A stretch of 10,354 nt of DNA from an uncultured euryarchaeote (GCA_937872085.1 CALMQK010000245.1:1-10354), one strand, 5' to 3'; positions 1 to 6,887 are shown, counted from the first letter of the stretch. A program made the numbers and translations. The notes: generated from the sequence alone by a model not told the origin.

Positions 1-10
1 AGGGTCTCTG

Positions 11-1288
11 GTGGTGTCAACATTGAATACAAAGGAAAGTGGCGGAAGGAAGGTCGATGCATGCTCAGCTGATGGAAGGGACGCCTATTCCACGCACCTG
101 GGCGCTATGAATCCGTCCCTTGGCGAGATAGGGATCGTGGACACGACCTGCAGGGACGGGGAGCAGATGCCGGGCATTTCCTTCACAATGGAGGAGAAGC
201 TCGAGATCGCAAAGATACTGGAGCTGATGGGCGTGGAGCAGCTCGAGACCTTCGCCACCTACAACGAGAGCGACAAGAAATGCGCGAGGATGTTGAAGGC
301 CGTCACCAGCTCGATATCCATCATGGGCTGGAACAGGATGATCAAGTCCGAAATCGAGGACTCCATCGCTCACGGGGTAGATGCCGTTTCGATCTCCACA
401 GACACATCGGCCATCGCTCTTGAGCACAAGCTTAAGATGACACGGGCTCAGCAGCTCGAGAGGCTGATCGATTGCGTCGAGTTCGCGAAATCCCACGGTA
501 TATACACTTGCTTCAATGCTGGCGATGCCACAAGGACCGATCTCAACTACTTGGTCGAATTCGCCGCGGCTGGCAAGGACGCGGGCGGCGACAGGTTCAG
601 GATATGCGATACGATCGGCGTGCTCACTCCGGCGAAAACGAAGAGGCTGATCGAGACGGTCATGTCCAATGTCGATATCGACGTCGAGTTCCACGCACAC
701 AACGATTTCGGGCTCGCGATCGCGAACGCGCTCGCGGCATGCGAGGCGGCCGCCCCGTTCGAGGGTCGGAAGCTGTGGGTCTCGACGACTGTCAATGGAC
801 TCGGCGAAAGGGCAGGGAACGTGTCGCTCGAGGTCCTCGTGATGAACCTCTACAGCCACTATGGCGTTGACAAGTACAAGACGGAGCACCTTTTTCCACT
901 CTGCAAGCATGTGGAGAAAGCCTCAGGCCTGGGCATCCCGCTCAACCATCCGATCGTCGGTGAGAACATGTTCACCCACAAGTCTGGGATCCATGTCGAT
1001 GGCGTGCTAAAGAACCCGAGTCTCTATGAGGCCTTCGACCCTGTCAAACTCGGCATGACGCGGAAGATCGCTCTGGGCAAACACACCGGGAAGGCTTCCG
1101 TAAAGCACAAGCTGGACCAGCTAGGACTGATAGCGTCGCCCAAGGACATGGAGGCCATTAGGCTCGAAGTGAACAGGGTCGGTGAGATAAAGAAGAAAAA
1201 CATTACTGACGACGAGTTCATGGAGATATACGAGTCGGTCATATCGTCCGGAGACGTGGCGATGGCGCCGATGATAACGCGGAGTTGA
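11..1288 (+). CDS. NifV/LeuA-family acyltransferase (homocitrate synthase-like; candidate Re-citrate synthase)
   Basis: This is a DRE-TIM metallolyase that condenses acetyl-CoA with a 2-oxo acid. Visible motifs are DTTCRDGEQ at residues 44-52 (R48 and D49, catalytic and metal site), the metal ligand pair H228-A-H230 followed by ND, NGLGERAGN at 262-270, and HKSGIHVDG at 323-331. At about 425 aa it lacks the C-terminal LeuA feedback domain, so it groups with NifV, homocitrate synthase and Re-citrate synthase rather than full-length isopropylmalate synthase. The following genes (3-nt gap to the next) are a hydro-lyase and an isocitrate-type dehydrogenase. I therefore infer oxaloacetate as acceptor, giving citrate; 2-oxoglutarate, giving homocitrate, is the main alternative. 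The start is uncertain. The GTG at 11 is used, the frame is open to the window edge, and ATG at 107 (393 aa) begins just before the conserved core. Codons 11-106 are more AT-rich in third position, which favours a later start. Confidence 0.87.
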   Translation: MVSTLNTKESGGRKVDACSADGRDAYSTHLGAMNPSLGEIGIVDTTCRDGEQMPGISFTMEEKLEIAKILELMGVEQLETFATYNESDKKCARMLKAVTSSISIMGWNRMIKSEIEDSIAHGVDAVSISTDTSAIALEHKLKMTRAQQLERLIDCVEFAKSHGIYTCFNAGDATRTDLNYLVEFAAAGKDAGGDRFRICDTIGVLTPAKTKRLIETVMSNVDIDVEFHAHNDFGLAIANALAACEAAAPFEGRKLWVSTTVNGLGERAGNVSLEVLVMNLYSHYGVDKYKTEHLFPLCKHVEKASGLGIPLNHPIVGENMFTHKSGIHVDGVLKNPSLYEAFDPVKLGMTRKIALGKHTGKASVKHKLDQLGLIASPKDMEAIRLEVNRVGEIKKKNITDDEFMEIYESVISSGDVAMAPMITRS

Positions 1289-1291
1289 ACG

Positions 1292-2545
1292 ATGGGCAAG
1301 ACGATTGCAGAGAAGGTCCTCTCCTCACATTCGGGATCGGATTGCGCGGCGGGGGACATAGTGATAGCATCGGTGGACTTCGCGATGTCCCAGGATGGGA
1401 CATCGACCATGATGATCCGCGAGCTGCAGGAACTCGGTTCCGAGGGCCCGAAAACGAAGCGGGGCATGGCCATCGTCATAGACCACAACTCTCCTTGCCC
1501 GTCGGTCGAGGTCGCCAAGATTCACAAGATGATCAGGGATTACGCGAGGGCGAAGTCGCTCCCGATACACGATGTCGGCGAAGGCGTCTGTCATCAGGTG
1601 GTCCCCGAGAGTGGCAAGGCCCTCCCAGGGGATCTTGTCGTCGGAGCGGATTCGCACACGTGCACTTACGGAGCCCTGAACGCCTGCTCGACCGGACTCG
1701 GCTCGGCCGATGTCGCGGCCGCCGCCTTTACCGGAAAGCTCTGGTTCAAGGTCCCGGAGACTTTCCTGATCAATGTCGAAGGCGGGTTCGTGCCGAGGGT
1801 CGGGGCCAAGGATCTTGCTTTGAGGGTTATCGGCTCCCTGACCGCAGACGGCGCCACCTACAAATCAATCGAATTCTCGGGCGAGGCGATCAATTCCATG
1901 ACGATGGATGGCAGATTCACGGTCGCGAACATGTCTGTCGAGATGGGCGCGAAGTTCTGTCCGTTCGCCTTCGACAAGACGACCGCCGACTGGCTTACAT
2001 CGCGAGGTATCAGCACGGGCATTTCGGTCTCGAGCGATTTCGACTGCAAGTACGAAAAGGATTTCGACTTCGATGCGTCCGACCTCGTTCCGATCGTTTC
2101 GAAACCACACGCAGTGGATAACATCACCGATGCGACAGATCTCCGCGATGTGCCGATACAGCAGGCATTCCTGGGGACGTGCACGAACGGACGGCTGAGC
2201 GATCTTCACGCGGCCGCCGAGATACTGAAGGGGAAGCACGTCAAGAAAGGGGTCAGGTTCATCGTCGCGCCGGCATCCAGGACCATATACCTCGAAGCGA
2301 TGGAGAAGGGGATCGTGTCCGAACTGCTCAAGGCGGGAGCAAGCTTCGTCGCACCAGGGTGCGGGCCATGTGTCGGTACGCATGCAGGCATCCCATCGGA
2401 CGGGGACAACGTGATCTCAACAGCGAACAGGAACTTCAAAGGTAGGATGGGCAACAACAAGGACGTCGGGATCTACCTCGCATCGCCTGAGACGGTCGCG
2501 GCATCCGCTCTGACTGGTAACATCACCGACCCGCGGGAGGTATGA
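1292..2545 (+). CDS. LeuC-family hydro-lyase large subunit (aconitase/homoaconitase/isopropylmalate isomerase type)
   Basis: This is the large subunit of a two-part [4Fe-4S] dehydratase that moves a hydroxyl group through a cis-aconitate-type intermediate. The 417 aa length fits the archaeal/LeuC2-type subunit, not single-chain aconitase of about 900 aa. The three cluster cysteines are visible: C297 in GTCTNGR, and C357 and C360 in GCGPC. Other family motifs are GADSHTCTYGALN at 118-130 and NRNFKGRMG at 380-388. It begins 3 nt after the upstream stop, with GGAG at 1281-1284 placed 7 nt before the ATG, so translation is probably coupled. Its stop overlaps the start region of the small subunit. 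Family membership is secure. Substrate (citrate, homocitrate or isopropylmalate) cannot be read from this subunit; context with an isocitrate dehydrogenase favours citrate. Confidence 0.9.
   Translation: MGKTIAEKVLSSHSGSDCAAGDIVIASVDFAMSQDGTSTMMIRELQELGSEGPKTKRGMAIVIDHNSPCPSVEVAKIHKMIRDYARAKSLPIHDVGEGVCHQVVPESGKALPGDLVVGADSHTCTYGALNACSTGLGSADVAAAAFTGKLWFKVPETFLINVEGGFVPRVGAKDLALRVIGSLTADGATYKSIEFSGEAINSMTMDGRFTVANMSVEMGAKFCPFAFDKTTADWLTSRGISTGISVSSDFDCKYEKDFDFDASDLVPIVSKPHAVDNITDATDLRDVPIQQAFLGTCTNGRLSDLHAAAEILKGKHVKKGVRFIVAPASRTIYLEAMEKGIVSELLKAGASFVAPGCGPCVGTHAGIPSDGDNVISTANRNFKGRMGNNKDVGIYLASPETVAASALTGNITDPREV
2536..2540 (+). promoter_or_regulatory. Ribosome binding site GGAGG for the small subunit
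   Basis: A perfect GGAGG lies inside the last codons of the large-subunit gene, 9 nt before CTG 2550 and 4 nt before an ATG at 2545. That ATG reads only Met-Ile-stop. The site supports a start in this spot rather than at ATG 2646. Confidence 0.6.
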
Positions 2546-2549
2546 TGAT

Positions 2550-3056
2550 CTGAAGCTCACTGGAAAGGTCCACAGGTTCAATCCAAATGACGACATCAAC
2601 ACGGATTACATCATCTCGGGGAGGTACAAGTTCAAGATAGACGACATGAACGAGCTGGCGAAGCATGTGATGGAGGACATCGCACCCGACTTCTCGAGGA
2701 ACGTCAAGAAGGGTGACATCATCGTGGCCGGGCGCAACTTTGGATGCGGCTCCAGCCGAGAACAGGCACCGAGGGCATTGAAGGCCGCAGGCGTTTCAGC
2801 CGTGATCGCGAAATCATACGCCCGCATCTTCTATCGGAGTTCCTTCAATATCGGTCTGCCGCTGCTCGAATGTGATACCGACTGGATGAAGGCCGGGGAC
2901 GAGCTGACATTGGACCTCGACAAGGGTGAAATTGTAGACCAGAGGACAGGCAAGACGGTCAAGTCCGCCCCCATCCCGAAGACCATGCAGACGCTTCTCG
3001 CGGACGGAGGGCTCATCCCACACCTCAAGAAGCACGGCGGATTCGCTCTCGAATGA
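2550..3056 (+). CDS. LeuD-family hydro-lyase small subunit, apparent CTG start
   Basis: This is the swivelling small subunit that pairs with the preceding large subunit. From the CTG at 2550 the protein is 168 aa, usual for the family, and opens with the conserved strand that carries NTDYII (17-22) and the substrate loop. The first in-frame ATG (2646) would give 136 aa and remove that strand. No in-frame ATG, GTG or TTG exists between the large-subunit stop and 2646, while GGAGG at 2536-2540 lies 9 nt before the CTG. GCGSSREQ at 65-72 is the active-site serine/arginine motif. The loop that reads the substrate side chain is Y26-K-F-K29, unlike the YL-type loops described for methanogen isopropylmalate isomerase and homoaconitase. 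A frameshift from the out-of-frame ATGs at 2542 and 2545 is a less likely explanation of the missing ATG. Confidence 0.85.
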   Translation: MKLTGKVHRFNPNDDINTDYIISGRYKFKIDDMNELAKHVMEDIAPDFSRNVKKGDIIVAGRNFGCGSSREQAPRALKAAGVSAVIAKSYARIFYRSSFNIGLPLLECDTDWMKAGDELTLDLDKGEIVDQRTGKTVKSAPIPKTMQTLLADGGLIPHLKKHGGFALE

Positions 3057-3072
3057 GGAGGAGGCAGAAACG

Positions 3073-4239
3073 ATGGTAGATCACCGAGAGATCAGAGTGC
3101 CTTTCATCCCTGGCGACGGCATCGGCCCGGAGCTGATGGCGGTTGCCAGGAGGGTCGTCGACGCTGCTCTGGATAGATCGACGAAGGGGGCGGTCACGAT
3201 CAAGTGGGAGGAGCTTCTCGCAGGCGAAACGGCGTTCAAGGCCACGGGCGAGTACCTGCCCGCGGGGACGCTCGAGGCCATCAAGCTCCGAGGCGTGGCT
3301 CTCAAAGGACCGCTCACGACTCCCATCGGCGGAGGAATAAGGAGTCTCAACGTCGCCATCCGACAAGCCCTCGATCTCTATTCTTCGGTCCGTCCAGTGA
3401 GGTACTTCGAAGGTGTCCCCAGCCCGGTCAAGGAGCCTGGGAAGTTGAATGTCGTGATATTCAGAGAGAACACCGAGGACGTCTACAAAGGCATCGAGTG
3501 GAGGCGCGGTTCCAAGGAGGCGAAGGATGTGATCGATTTCCTCAGGTCGAGCATGGGTGTGGAGCTTCCCGAGGATAGTGGGATCGGATTGAAGCCCATG
3601 TCGGAGTACGCGTCCAAGCGCCTCGTGCGGGCAGCGATCAAGCACGCGATCAAGAAAGGCCTCAAGACCGTGACGATGGTTCACAAGGGCAACATCATGA
3701 AGTTCACCGAGGGCGCCTTCAGGGATTGGGGCTATGAGCTAGCGGAGCGCGAGTTCCCTGATGCGGTCGCCAGGGAAACGGATCTCAACGGACAGGGTCC
3801 AGGTGCCAGGATCGTGATCAACGATCGCATCGCAGACAACATGTTTCAGCAGATCTTGACGCGCCCAGACGAGTACTCCGTTCTCGCAACGCCGAACCTC
3901 AACGGTGACTACCTCGCTGATGCCTGTGCTGCTCAGGTGGGCGGACTCGGGCTCGCTCCCGGCGCGAACATCGGGGACAGCATCGCGACCTTCGAGGCGG
4001 TCCACGGGACCGCACCGAAGTACGCCGGGAAGGACCTGGCCAACCCCTGCTCGCTGATCCTTTCGGGATCGATGATGCTTGAACACCTCGGATTCGACTC
4101 TGCGAACCGGTTGATCATCAAGGGGATCGAGAGGACGCTCGGGGAAGGGCTGCTCACATATGACCTCGCAAGGCTCGTCGGGAGCAGGAGCATCGGGACG
4201 ACGGAGTTCGGCAGAGAAGTGATCGCTAGACTAGGCTGA
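3073..4239 (+). CDS. icd: Isocitrate dehydrogenase, NADP-type
   Basis: This enzyme oxidatively decarboxylates isocitrate to 2-oxoglutarate. It is a 388 aa beta-decarboxylating dehydrogenase that aligns with E. coli Icd at a constant offset of 22 in its N-terminal half. Substrate residues are all present: S91 and N93 (E. coli S113, N115, which separate isocitrate from isopropylmalate and homoisocitrate), R97, R107, R131, Y138, K205, and the metal aspartates D279 and D283. Cofactor residues K316 and Y317 in HGTAPKYAG and Y363 and R367 match the NADP set (E. coli K344, Y345, Y391, R395), whereas NAD enzymes usually have D-I at the first pair. A GGAGG at 3060-3064, 8 nt before the ATG, fixes the start. 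It is the last gene of the cluster and the best evidence that the cluster makes 2-oxoglutarate. The 3' end overlaps the convergent antiporter gene by 9 bp. Confidence 0.93.
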   Translation: MVDHREIRVPFIPGDGIGPELMAVARRVVDAALDRSTKGAVTIKWEELLAGETAFKATGEYLPAGTLEAIKLRGVALKGPLTTPIGGGIRSLNVAIRQALDLYSSVRPVRYFEGVPSPVKEPGKLNVVIFRENTEDVYKGIEWRRGSKEAKDVIDFLRSSMGVELPEDSGIGLKPMSEYASKRLVRAAIKHAIKKGLKTVTMVHKGNIMKFTEGAFRDWGYELAEREFPDAVARETDLNGQGPGARIVINDRIADNMFQQILTRPDEYSVLATPNLNGDYLADACAAQVGGLGLAPGANIGDSIATFEAVHGTAPKYAGKDLANPCSLILSGSMMLEHLGFDSANRLIIKGIERTLGEGLLTYDLARLVGSRSIGTTEFGREVIARLG

Positions 4240-5532
4240 TTCCGATTCCGTCAACGTCCTTCTCAGCTGCTTCCTGTTCTGCTGGTCGATATCCCGCTCG
4301 ACCAGGTAGCTGAGCACCGTCGTCAAGATCGTCGTGCCCAGAATGACGATCAATGCCACATTCAGGATGAGCGGATTGTACTCCGATTTCCAAACCGAAG
4401 TAGTGGTCAAGAGGGCCGCTGGCAGGGTCGCGAGGACAGCTGCGGCCAGGCCCCGGGGCATGAGGCTGAAGAGCGCATTTGCATCGCTCCTGTCCATGTC
4501 ACCCACTTTCCATGCGATCATTGAAGTGGCCCTCCTCACGACCACGATTATCCCTATTATCGAGACCCCGACGATCAGGTGCAGTGCGGTGAAGGTCGAG
4601 AACCTGAACATGAGGCCCAAGTAAACATAGAAGAAAGTCCTGACGAAGAACGATATCTCGGAGTGGAACTGGTGGATGTGTTCGTCCGATGATAACTTCA
4701 ATGACACTGAGGTCAGCCACCTCTTGATGAACTTCCTGTTGCCTACGGCCAACCCGAATGCAAGTGCTGCAACTGCCGCAGAGCTCTTCATTGGGGACAG
4801 CTCGACGAACCCCGCGACCAGGAGCAGGGCACCCATCGTTATCATGTAGGATAGGGGCTGGTTCTGCAGCCTCTGCAATACGAAGAGCCAAGCGATCCCT
4901 GCCGCGAACCCGAACGCGGCTCCGAACAGGAACTTCATCGCCAGCTCCCGTGCCAGGGATACCAGGCTGAAATCGCCGAGAACTATGACCTGCATCAGCG
5001 TCAACGCGATGACTATCACGCAGACGTCGGTGATGACGCTCTCCATGACGAGCATCGACTTCGTCTGGGGCTTCACCCGCAACCGATTCGCGATCGGGAT
5101 GACCACGGCCTCGCCCGTCCCTCCGACGATCGCCCCGACAACGAACGCGAGCAGGAGGTCCATGTGCATGAAGAAATGGAGTGCCAGGGCTACGATCGTG
5201 ATTTCCGAGAGAAGGGTCAAGACGATGATGAATGTCGAGATCTTCATGGATTGGATGACCGTGCGCACGTCGAGCGACAAGCCCCCGTCGAAAAGGATGA
5301 GTATGAGCGCGGCGGAAAGCAGGAAGTCCTGGTACTTGTTGATCCCGCTCAGCGTATCGTTTGTGACGAGCCCGATGGTCTTCCCGAGTATGTCCGGACC
5401 GATCATCATACCCAGTGCGACGAGTATCAGCACGTCCGGGACCCTGAACCTAACGAAGATGAGGTTGCCGAAGAATCCAATGAAGACTATGGAGCCGATT
5501 GCGAGGATAGCCTTGATCGTCTGAGGGTCCAT
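4231..5532 (-). CDS. CPA1-family cation/proton antiporter (NhaP-like)
   Basis: This is an integral membrane exchanger of Na+ or K+ for H+. From ATG 5532 it is 433 aa, very hydrophobic, with about 12 predicted membrane segments and a short charged C-terminal tail without a TrkA domain. Family marks are LFDGGLSL at 80-87, GAIVGGTGEAVVIP at 133-146, ESVITD at 164-169 with the ion-site aspartate D169, FFVRTFF at 295-301 with the conserved arginine R298, and MPRGLAAAVLA at 358-368. The position of the first aspartate in the TDP motif of NhaP enzymes is G140, followed by E141, so ion preference is uncertain. The start is set by AAGGAGA four nt upstream of ATG 5532. The frame runs open to 5667, but the extra 45 residues are arginine-rich, span the likely promoter and are rejected. 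Confidence 0.9.
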   Translation of the reverse strand: MDPQTIKAILAIGSIVFIGFFGNLIFVRFRVPDVLILVALGMMIGPDILGKTIGLVTNDTLSGINKYQDFLLSAALILILFDGGLSLDVRTVIQSMKISTFIIVLTLLSEITIVALALHFFMHMDLLLAFVVGAIVGGTGEAVVIPIANRLRVKPQTKSMLVMESVITDVCVIVIALTLMQVIVLGDFSLVSLARELAMKFLFGAAFGFAAGIAWLFVLQRLQNQPLSYMITMGALLLVAGFVELSPMKSSAAVAALAFGLAVGNRKFIKRWLTSVSLKLSSDEHIHQFHSEISFFVRTFFYVYLGLMFRFSTFTALHLIVGVSIIGIIVVVRRATSMIAWKVGDMDRSDANALFSLMPRGLAAAVLATLPAALLTTTSVWKSEYNPLILNVALIVILGTTILTTVLSYLVERDIDQQNRKQLRRTLTESESA

Positions 5533-5582
5533 CAGTCTCCTTCGCCTGATCGCCACCCGAGGGATTCGTTGAAGGGAGTGTG

Positions 5583-5600
5583 GCTTATCGATTGATAAGC
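5583..5600 (-). promoter_or_regulatory. Perfect inverted repeat at the antiporter transcription start
   Basis: Arms GCTTATC and GATAAGC (7 bp each) are separated by 4 nt. On the minus strand a TATA-like TAAAATA at 5618-5612 predicts a transcript start near 5589, inside this repeat. It is therefore placed as an operator for the antiporter gene, or as a 5' hairpin of its mRNA. Confidence 0.45.
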
Positions 5601-5610
5601 GCGGACCTCG

Positions 5611-5620
5611 GTATTTTATG
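5611..5620 (-). promoter_or_regulatory. TATA-like box of the antiporter gene
   Basis: On the minus strand it reads CATAAAATAC. It lies about 83 nt before the antiporter ATG and gives an inferred leader of about 57 nt that includes the ribosome site. Confidence 0.45.
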
Positions 5621-5686
5621 GTATTGGGCTGGCTATCTCTGTCCTGGGTAGGCAGGCCAGGAGGCACCTCGCCTGCTGGACCAAGG

Positions 5687-5694
5687 TATTAAAC
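5687..5694 (+). promoter_or_regulatory. TATA-like box of trxB
   Basis: It reads TATTAAAC and is centred about 28 nt before ATG 5719. With no ribosome site in between, this spacing places the transcript start at or next to the ATG, so the mRNA is probably leaderless. Confidence 0.5.
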
Positions 5695-5718
5695 GATGTT
5701 TGCGGATTCATCAATCAT

Positions 5719-6690
5719 ATGACCATAGAGGGCATCGCATCGGAGCCTGCGGAGGCCGTGCTGGGGGACTACGATGTGATCATACTTGGAGCTGGCCCTG
5801 CGGGGCTGGCCTCCGGTATCTACGCGAGACGCGCAGGACTCGAGGCCATGATCTTGGAAAGGGGCGTCCCTGGAGGACAGGTCCTCACCAGCCCGAACAT
5901 AGAGAACTATCCGGGTTTCCCTGAAATTCCAGGAATGAAGCTGATGGACCTGATGGCCGAGCACGCGAAGAGGTACGTTGAGATCAAGGAAGGGGAGGAG
6001 GTCGTGCGAGTTCGCTCGGCAGAGAAGTTCGAGCTGTGGACTGCGAGCGGAGGGAGGTACACCTCCAAGGCGCTGATACTCGCGACAGGCTCTTCACACA
6101 GGAAGTTGGAGGTGCCAGGGGAGGAGCGATTCGTCGGCAGAGGCGTGAGCTATTGTGCGACCTGTGACGGGTTCTTCTTCAAAGGGCGGGACGTGATCGT
6201 CGTCGGCGGTGGGAATACGGCACTCACGGATGCTTTGTATCTTCATTCGATCGGGGCCAAAGTCTCGATCGTCCATCGAAGGGACTCGTTCCGGGCGGAC
6301 AAGCATCTGCAGGATGCTGTCAGGAGCCACAAGATACCGGTCATGTGGAGCACTGTCGTGGACGAGGTGATCGGGAACGAGGAGGTCACGGCCGTCAAGC
6401 TGAGGGAACTCAAGACGGAGAAGACCGAGAAACGACCGATCCAGGGGGTGTTCATCGCTGTGGGTGAGATACCAAGCTCCCAACTCGCGTCCGAGCTCGG
6501 ACTGGAGATGGACCAAGGGGGTTTCGTGATGGTCGACAAGAACTTCAGGACGAACGTACCACTGGTCTACGCTGCGGGCGATGTCTCGGGAGGCATCCGG
6601 CAGATTGTCGCCGCGGTCCATGGGGGCGCTGCGGCCGCCCTCGCCTGCTTCGAGGATCTCATGAGTCCCTACTATAGCAGGCTTCCCTGA
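5719..6690 (+). CDS. trxB: Thioredoxin reductase (NADPH-type)
   Basis: This is a flavoprotein that passes electrons from NAD(P)H through FAD and a redox disulfide to thioredoxin-like proteins in the cytoplasm. The 323 aa length is normal for the low-Mr class. Motifs in order are GAGPAG at 24-29 (FAD), the redox pair C146-A-T-C149 followed by D150, GGGNTA at 163-168 (nucleotide fold; GGGDSA in E. coli), HRRDSFRA at 186-193 (arginines that bind the NADPH phosphate), and AAGD at 285-288 (second FAD motif). Presence of HRR points to NADPH, in contrast to Thermoplasma acidophilum TrxR, reported to lack that motif. The first 16 residues before the FAD strand are an ordinary variable leader. No thioredoxin gene is next to it. 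Nearby redox genes are a one-cysteine peroxiredoxin and a cysteine-less AhpD relative. Confidence 0.93.
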   Translation: MTIEGIASEPAEAVLGDYDVIILGAGPAGLASGIYARRAGLEAMILERGVPGGQVLTSPNIENYPGFPEIPGMKLMDLMAEHAKRYVEIKEGEEVVRVRSAEKFELWTASGGRYTSKALILATGSSHRKLEVPGEERFVGRGVSYCATCDGFFFKGRDVIVVGGGNTALTDALYLHSIGAKVSIVHRRDSFRADKHLQDAVRSHKIPVMWSTVVDEVIGNEEVTAVKLRELKTEKTEKRPIQGVFIAVGEIPSSQLASELGLEMDQGGFVMVDKNFRTNVPLVYAAGDVSGGIRQIVAAVHGGAAAALACFEDLMSPYYSRLP

Positions 6691-6715
6691 GGATGCCCTA
6701 ATCGTCCGAGGGCGG

Positions 6716-6742
6716 CGATTGTCGTCAATCGGCAGTCTTTCT
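6716..6742 (+). terminator. Possible terminator after trxB
   Basis: A 6-bp stem (CGATTG, 4-nt loop, CAATCG) at 6716-6731 is followed by the T-rich run TCTTTCTT at 6735-6742. The stem is short; the pyrimidine run alone could end transcription in archaea. Confidence 0.35.
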
Positions 6743-6763
6743 TAAGCACATTGACGAACCAGT

Positions 6764-6785
6764 TGCACCGGAAACCTGCACCGGA
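6764..6785 (+). repeat. Tandem 9-bp direct repeat upstream of the zinc-protein promoter
   Basis: TGCACCGGA occurs at 6764-6772 and again at 6777-6785, a 13-bp period. An inverted pair CGATGG/CCATCG (6787-6792 and 6799-6804) fills the space up to the TATA-like box. Position suggests regulator sites, but chance cannot be excluded. Confidence 0.35.
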
Positions 6786-6805
6786 CCGATGGTCGAGGCC
6801 ATCGA

Positions 6806-6814
6806 ATTAATATA
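6806..6814 (+). promoter_or_regulatory. TATA-like box of the zinc-protein gene
   Basis: ATTAATATA is one of the strongest TATA-like strings in the window. It predicts a transcript start near 6836 and a leader of about 50 nt before the ribosome site and start codon of the next gene. Confidence 0.5.
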
Positions 6815-6874
6815 CTGGGGAGCGTAATAGCTGTTTTACCTTGGGCTTCGCAAGAGGTCCAGAGAGATTAGAAA

Positions 6875-6887
6875 GGAGGTAATCCTC
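6875..6887 (+). promoter_or_regulatory. Ribosome site partly masked by a short hairpin
   Basis: GGAGGT at 6875-6880 is 7 nt before ATT 6888, ideal spacing. GAGG at 6876-6879 can pair with CCTC at 6884-6887 across the loop TAAT, so the ribosome site may be folded into a 4-bp stem that abuts the start codon. Confidence 0.5.

Noticed and set aside
65..910. Long open frame of 281 codons on the minus strand
   Set aside because: It lies opposite a gene with clear catalytic motifs. Its composition (many R, H, D, V, L) is typical of an antisense frame in GC-rich coding DNA, and it has no recognisable domain.
1285..2121. 278-codon open frame on the plus strand overlapping the LeuC-type gene
   Set aside because: The product is rich in R, G and S without motifs, while the other frame holds all three cluster cysteines and family motifs.
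3025..3684. 219-codon minus-strand frame opposite isocitrate dehydrogenase
   Set aside because: Antisense shadow; the sense frame is conserved residue by residue with Icd.
5533..5667. N-terminal extension of the antiporter to ATG 5667
   Set aside because: The added 45 residues are basic and non-hydrophobic, cross the TATA-like box and the inverted repeat, and ATG 5532 has a good ribosome site.
5661..5680. Imperfect inverted repeat GAGG-CA-CCTC with CCAG/CTGG flanks upstream of trxB
   Set aside because: Arms are only 4 bp and flanks are unevenly spaced; in GC-rich DNA this is likely chance.
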